Shown one piece after another: positions 6,058 through 9,279 of a DNA stretch of 9,279 nucleotides (the first letter of the stretch is position 1; each line of letters opens with the position of its first letter). The position numbers and the translations under genes were made by a program. The notes under the pieces are model-generated. The model saw nothing but the letters and a program-made list of their open reading frames with translations, did no database searches and was not told the DNA's origin. The stretch covers positions 1 through 9,279 of the forward strand of contig JAGQGA010000172.1 in the NCBI GenBank assembly GCA_020432595.1, read 5' to 3'. The DNA comes from Anaerolineales bacterium (GTDB lineage: Bacteria > Chloroflexota > Anaerolineae > Promineifilales > Promineifilaceae).

Positions 6058-6771
6058 CTACCCTGACGACAAAGCGGTCGGGTTTGTGTAATACACGCCC
6101 GTTTCTGCATCTTCCCCCGGCCAAGGATCCGAACATTTCCAGGCTGCATCAAAGGTGCCGATCTGAAGCTGAGTGCCACGCAGGAACAGCCACTTCATCC
6201 GCTCCTTTTGGTACGCTGTGGCATGTGCCCCCGCTTCGTTTAGCCCATCTTTCGTGGCCTGCCACTGCTTGATAGAAAACGGATCGATCCATTGCTCGAC
6301 CCATTCTTTCTGCAAGGGGGCAAGGCTGGTGGGCTTTTCGCGCTGGTAACGCTCACCAAAAGTATAGGGAAAGGCGTAACAAACGTACAGAGCGGCGCAA
6401 ATATCCCCAAAGCTGCCTTCATAAGCCGTGCGGATCCAAAAATTATCCAGCGCATCACGCGCCGGCCGTGCCGCCCAGCGTGATTTAGCCTGTTCACCCA
6501 CCTTAGCCAGCGTCCTGAGTTCCACCCGCGTCTCGGAAGCCCGCCGGTTGTATTCCAACTGGTACGCCACCCACGGGTTGTTTGGCGGCACTTTGGGAAA
6601 CACCATCTCCGTCACATATTCGCTCAGATAGGGCAAATCCTGAATCAACCAATATTCAAACTGCGCCTCGGTCAGCGTACCCGCAAACAAAGCATCCATC
6701 CACGGATGGTGCAAATATTTTTCCCGCCACACTGGGCCAGCAAACGCAACACATTCATCGAGAAATGTCAT
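6058..6771 (-). CDS. tenA: TenA/thiaminase II-like family protein
   Basis: 237 residues, all-helical TenA/THI-4/PQQC-type sequence of normal length. Canonical TenA hydrolyses aminopyrimidine from degraded thiamine to hydroxymethylpyrimidine for salvage in the cytoplasm. Visible marks are LIQDLPYL with Asp45 (equivalent to the substrate-binding Asp of TenA), RTAYEGSFGDICAALYVCYAF with Cys131 in the place of the catalytic Cys (cited by its key residues), Tyr136/Tyr142 nearby, and the last-helix TFDAAW. There Asp208 seems to sit where TenA has its Glu; that alignment is by eye. Strong AAGGAG (6778-6783) precedes the ATG. The start overlaps the upstream gene's stop as TGATG, so translation is coupled to the HDAC-like gene. 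A TenA-fold member with another substrate is the main alternative. Confidence 0.87.
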   Translation of the reverse strand: MTFLDECVAFAGPVWREKYLHHPWMDALFAGTLTEAQFEYWLIQDLPYLSEYVTEMVFPKVPPNNPWVAYQLEYNRRASETRVELRTLAKVGEQAKSRWAARPARDALDNFWIRTAYEGSFGDICAALYVCYAFPYTFGERYQREKPTSLAPLQKEWVEQWIDPFSIKQWQATKDGLNEAGAHATAYQKERMKWLFLRGTQLQIGTFDAAWKCSDPWPGEDAETGVYYTNPTALSSG

Positions 6772-7886
6772 CAGCTTCTCCTTGGGATATTTTTTACAAG
6801 CTCTGCTGCCGCATGAACGGCCGTTGCCTGATGTGGCAGCAACTCATGCCCACCATGGAAGGCAATAGCTTCGGCAAATGGGTCAATGACCCCCGTTTGG
6901 ATGCCCGAAAGCTCTTCAATAACGGCCAGCCCCAGAAAAGGAACATGAGCCGGCGAATAACCACCTTCATGTACCAGCGCCAACCGGCCGCCACAAAGCA
7001 CTTCGGCCGCCGCTTTCACCCTTTTTGTCATCTCCCGGAACGTTTCCCCGTCACACATCATGCGAGCCAGGGGGTCAAAACCACCGGCATCAAAGCCTGA
7101 GGAGACAAAGATAAAATCGGGGTTGAAGGCGTGCAAGGCCGGAATCACCACCGTGTCCATGGCATAAAGATAGGCCGCGTGGCCTGACCCGGCCGGAATG
7201 TTGACATTGATATTGGCTCCTTGCCCCGCCCCGGCCCCGTTTTCTTCCAACTTGCCCGAATTAGGCGGGTAGGTTCCCGCCTGATGTAGCGAAATGGTCA
7301 ACACATTGGGATCATCATAAAAAATGTTTTGCGTTCCATTGCCATGATGCACATCCCAATCTATGGTCGCCACACGGGCCACGCCGCGAACCTCACGAAC
7401 ATATTGAATGCCAACCGCAACATTGTTGAAAATGCAGAACCCATACCCCGTATCTGGCTCGGCATGGTGGCCGGGCGGGCGCACAAGCGCGTAGCCGTTG
7501 TCAACTTCGCCATCCAAAATGGCATCTACCAGTGCCAGCAGCCCACCGGCGGCAAGGCAAGCGATGTGGTAGCCGCCTTTGGCAAAGGGGGTGTCGCCTC
7601 CGGCATCCCCGCCGTCCGCCTCGCTCAACGCTTGAATATGCTGGATATACCGGCGGGTATGCACCCGCGCCAAATCGTCCTCGGTTGCCATGCGCGGTTT
7701 GATGCTGGTTAGCTGCTCTGTTACCCCCAGCACGTCCAGCAAATTCTTGAAACGCCGCTTTGTGTCCTCGTGTTCAACGTGAACATGAGGCTGGATGGGA
7801 CTCATGCCCCCGGCAGGGAGGAAGCTGGCATGTGATCCTGTATCATGCCACATATACCGTTCGTGCCACACAAATCCTGTCGTCAT
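6771..7886 (-). CDS. Class II histone deacetylase-like zinc deacylase
   Basis: 371 residues, complete. Bacterial members of this arginase-fold family remove acyl groups from amines (acetylpolyamines and other small amides, sometimes protein lysines). The catalytic set is intact: the His140-His141 dyad in RPPGHHAEPDTGYGF, zinc ligands Asp178 and His180 in DWDVHHGNGT, zinc ligand Asp266 in SSGFDAGGFDPL, and Tyr310 in HEGGYS, the transition-state residue. The N-terminal WHDTGSHASFLPAGG and ETKRRF-like (DTKRRFKNLL) segments mark the class II-type bacterial subgroup. The ATG at 7884-7886 has a GGAG (plus 7894-7897) at about 6 bp. It is the first gene of a two-gene operon with the TenA-like gene and is divergent from the P450. 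An AACGGCCGTT copy lies within it at 6816-6825. Natural substrate is unknown. Confidence 0.94.
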   Translation of the reverse strand: MTTGFVWHERYMWHDTGSHASFLPAGGMSPIQPHVHVEHEDTKRRFKNLLDVLGVTEQLTSIKPRMATEDDLARVHTRRYIQHIQALSEADGGDAGGDTPFAKGGYHIACLAAGGLLALVDAILDGEVDNGYALVRPPGHHAEPDTGYGFCIFNNVAVGIQYVREVRGVARVATIDWDVHHGNGTQNIFYDDPNVLTISLHQAGTYPPNSGKLEENGAGAGQGANINVNIPAGSGHAAYLYAMDTVVIPALHAFNPDFIFVSSGFDAGGFDPLARMMCDGETFREMTKRVKAAAEVLCGGRLALVHEGGYSPAHVPFLGLAVIEELSGIQTGVIDPFAEAIAFHGGHELLPHQATAVHAAAELVKNIPRRS

Positions 7887-8095
7887 CGTTTTTCTCCAAT
7901 CAAAATCTGGGAGACCAAGTTTGTGACCCAGTTCCTCAGGATCATATTCTGCATGACAACAGGCGTTGTGGCAAAAAGCGATGCCCCGGAGTTCACAAAC
8001 GGCCGTTAATCATAAAAAAACGGCCGTTTTCCCTCCACCTGCCAAACAAAATCTCTTTCTTGGGGGAATCGTGCCAAACAAGTAAAATCCCCCCT
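7887..8095. promoter_or_regulatory. Divergent intergenic region between HDAC-like and P450 genes
   Basis: These 209 bp hold the promoters of two diverging genes. Toward the minus strand, TATGAT (plus 7941-7946) is a possible -10 for the deacylase operon, without a convincing -35. The P450-proximal half contains two AACGGCCGTT palindromes. No thiamine riboswitch core was recognised on the minus strand before the deacylase-TenA operon. Confidence 0.5.
7998..8028. repeat. Pair of AACGGCCGTT palindromes, 21 bp centre to centre
   Basis: Copies at 7998-8007 and 8019-8028 are identical and in helical phase (two DNA turns). The second is extended to the 14-bp palindrome AAAACGGCCGTTTT (8017-8030). 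As RNA the two could pair with each other around an A-rich loop, followed by a few Ts, which is terminator-like. Position between divergent starts argues more for a protein-binding or regulatory site. Both readings are inference. Confidence 0.6.
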
Positions 8096-8096
8096 A
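8060..8096 (+). promoter_or_regulatory. Candidate P450 promoter giving a leaderless transcript
   Basis: TTGGGG (8060-8065) and TAAAAT (8083-8088) are separated by exactly 17 bp. The second matches the -10 consensus at 5 of 6 positions. Transcription would start at or next to the ATG at 8096, which has a C-run instead of a Shine-Dalgarno in front of it, consistent with leaderless translation. GGGGGA (8062-8067) and TCCCCC (8088-8093) could alternatively pair in a longer transcript. Confidence 0.4.
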
Positions 8097-9279
8097 TGAT
8101 AAAAACCACCTCCCTCGACTTTAGTGACCCGCTGATTCAAGCAAATCCGTATCCCCATTATGCCCATTTGCGACAAGAGATGCCGGTATGTTGGAACGGC
8201 CGTTCCTGGCTCATCAGCCGCTACGACGACATCGTTACCCTGCTCAACGACCCCCGCATGTCCTCCGCCCGCACCGAACAAACCTTCGCCGTGCTGCCTC
8301 CCGACGTGCAAGAAGAGCTAACCCCCCTCCGCACCATTTTGGGCAGCCGAATGCTCCTTAGCGACCCCCCTCAGCACACCCGCCTCAAAGCCATCGTCGC
8401 CAAAGCCTTCACCCCCCGCATGATCGAAGGTCGCCGCGCCCGCATCGAGCAAATTTGCCACGGCTTTATTGACGAAGTGAGCGACAGCGGCACCATGGAC
8501 GTGATGGCCGACGTAGCGACCAAACTCCCCGGCTGGGCCATCACCGACATTCTCGGCGTACCCTACGAAGATCAACCCCGCTTCACCCGCTGGGCGCGGG
8601 ATCAGGTGCTCATTTATGACCGCGCCGGAACCACTCAAGACCGCGTGGGCGTGATGCGGCAGGGGCAAAAAAGCATGTTGGAGATGAAAGAATACCTCGA
8701 AGTCATCATCGAGCAGCGCCGCCATGACCCACAAGACGATCTCATCACCGAACTGGTGCAGGCCGAGGAACAGGGCGACCGCCTTTCCCGCGACGAGCTG
8801 TTTGGCATGTGCGTGGCCCTGCTGGTCGGCGGCAACAACTCCACCGCCCACCTCATCGGCAACGCCGTCCTCACCTTTGCCCGCCACCCCGACGCGCTGG
8901 CGCAGCTTTTGGCGCAGCCCGAACTAATTGCCCCCGCCACCGAAGAAGTGATGCGCTACGACAGCCCAGTGCAAGTGACCAGCCGCGTCGTGAAGGAAAC
9001 AATGGACTTTCAGGGGGAGACGTTTGAGGCAGGGCAGGGTGTTTTGGTGCTGTTCGGCTCCGGCAACCGGGATGAGGCGCAATTTGCCAGCCCCACCGAA
9101 TTTGACATGACGCGCCACCCCAACCGCCACCTCACCTTTGCCCACGGCCCCCATTTTTGCCTCGGCGTTTCCATTGCCCGCACCGTTTCCCAAGTCGGCA
9201 TTTTGACGCTGCTCCAGCGGTGCCGCAATCTGCAGCTTATCAACGAGCAGGTGGAGTGGCTGCCGGGCTTCGCTTTTCG
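8096..9279 (+). CDS. Cytochrome P450, bacterial type (3' end outside window)
   Basis: 394 complete codons from ATG 8096, open to the window edge; bacterial P450s run about 400 residues, so only a few are missing. It is a soluble haem monooxygenase that needs external electron carriers, none of which is visible here. Marks in order: the N-terminal DFSDPLIQANPYPHYAHLR, DPPQHTRLK (helix C), the I helix with GGNNST (245-250), K-helix E284-x-x-R287, GNRDE, and the haem loop FAHGPHFCLG with the proximal thiolate Cys355. The I helix is unusual: aligned on the following LIGN, the normal acid-Thr pair (AGHETT or GGLDT) reads Asn248-Ser249. One AACGGCCGTT copy encodes NGR near the N-terminus (8195-8204). 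There is no Shine-Dalgarno. Substrate is unassignable from sequence alone. Confidence 0.95.
   Translation, partial: MIKTTSLDFSDPLIQANPYPHYAHLRQEMPVCWNGRSWLISRYDDIVTLLNDPRMSSARTEQTFAVLPPDVQEELTPLRTILGSRMLLSDPPQHTRLKAIVAKAFTPRMIEGRRARIEQICHGFIDEVSDSGTMDVMADVATKLPGWAITDILGVPYEDQPRFTRWARDQVLIYDRAGTTQDRVGVMRQGQKSMLEMKEYLEVIIEQRRHDPQDDLITELVQAEEQGDRLSRDELFGMCVALLVGGNNSTAHLIGNAVLTFARHPDALAQLLAQPELIAPATEEVMRYDSPVQVTSRVVKETMDFQGETFEAGQGVLVLFGSGNRDEAQFASPTEFDMTRHPNRHLTFAHGPHFCLGVSIARTVSQVGILTLLQRCRNLQLINEQVEWLPGFAF

Larger units (their letters stand above)
261..8204. repeat. Dispersed 10-bp palindrome AACGGCCGTT (HIP-like), nine exact copies
   Basis: Exact copies: 261-270, 1101-1110, 2398-2407, 3295-3304, 4938-4947, 6816-6825, 7998-8007, 8019-8028 and 8195-8204. 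The core ACGGCCGT also occurs at 4389-4396 and 5690-5697, and a one-base variant (AGCGGCCGTT) near 5466-5475. Copies lie in plus and minus genes and in a spacer, and in coding copies they use different frames (ETAV, NGR, RPF). Random expectation for one given 10-mer in this length is about 0.01. Confidence 0.9.

Noticed and set aside
7329..7712. 127-codon plus-strand frame inside the deacylase gene
   Set aside because: Antisense to the zinc-binding core of the deacylase; no ribosome binding site or family resemblance.
7887..8095. Thiamine (TPP) riboswitch before the deacylase-TenA operon
   Set aside because: The conserved CTGAGA and ACCTGATCTGG-like segments are not present on the minus strand.
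8318..8887. 189-codon open frame on the minus strand inside the P450
   Set aside because: Shadow of the P450 frame, which has intact I-helix, ExxR and haem motifs.

Overview
The window looks like a bacterial chromosome segment, most plausibly from Chloroflexota (Anaerolineae-like). This rests on Pro/Thr-rich lipoprotein linkers, weak or absent Shine-Dalgarno sequences at several genes, GC-rich metabolic genes beside an AT-richer accessory stretch, and dispersed hairpin repeats. The taxonomic call is inference; there is no rRNA or other marker gene here.

Layout. (1) 1-2460, plus strand: the 3' end of an SDR oxidoreductase, a perfect 12-bp-stem hairpin repeat (308-335), then a complete hydantoinase A/oxoprolinase-type ATPase subunit (hyuA-like) with no hyuB partner in view. 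(2) 2461-5370, the more AT-rich accessory stretch: a large imperfect palindromic repeat (2469-2535), a DUF2283 small protein, a 478-aa lipoprotein with a Thr/Pro linker and three DxDxDG-type loops, and a VapBC-type (Phd/YefM antitoxin, PIN toxin) module on the minus strand. The module is bracketed by two near-identical N-terminal fragments of an aminoglycoside-phosphotransferase-like gene. (3) 5371-6039, plus strand: a secreted or anchored thermonuclease lipoprotein (SNase plus excalibur domain), whose signal peptide is encoded by a tandem heptamer repeat. (4) 6058-7886, minus strand: a translationally coupled pair, class II HDAC-like zinc deacylase followed by a TenA/thiaminase-II-like protein. 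(5) 8096-end, plus strand, divergent from the pair: a cytochrome P450 cut by the window edge, with an unusual I-helix motif.

Two observations stand out. A 10-bp palindrome, AACGGCCGTT, occurs nine times (plus near-matches) across all kinds of genes and spacers, in different reading frames. It behaves like a highly iterated palindrome comparable in concept to cyanobacterial HIP1. Two copies lie exactly 21 bp apart in the divergent HDAC/P450 spacer. Second, the HDAC-TenA coupling suggests a deacylase-plus-aminopyrimidine-hydrolase salvage unit analogous to the YlmB-TenA thiamine salvage route; this function is a hypothesis.

No tRNA, rRNA, CRISPR array, transposase or prophage gene was seen.
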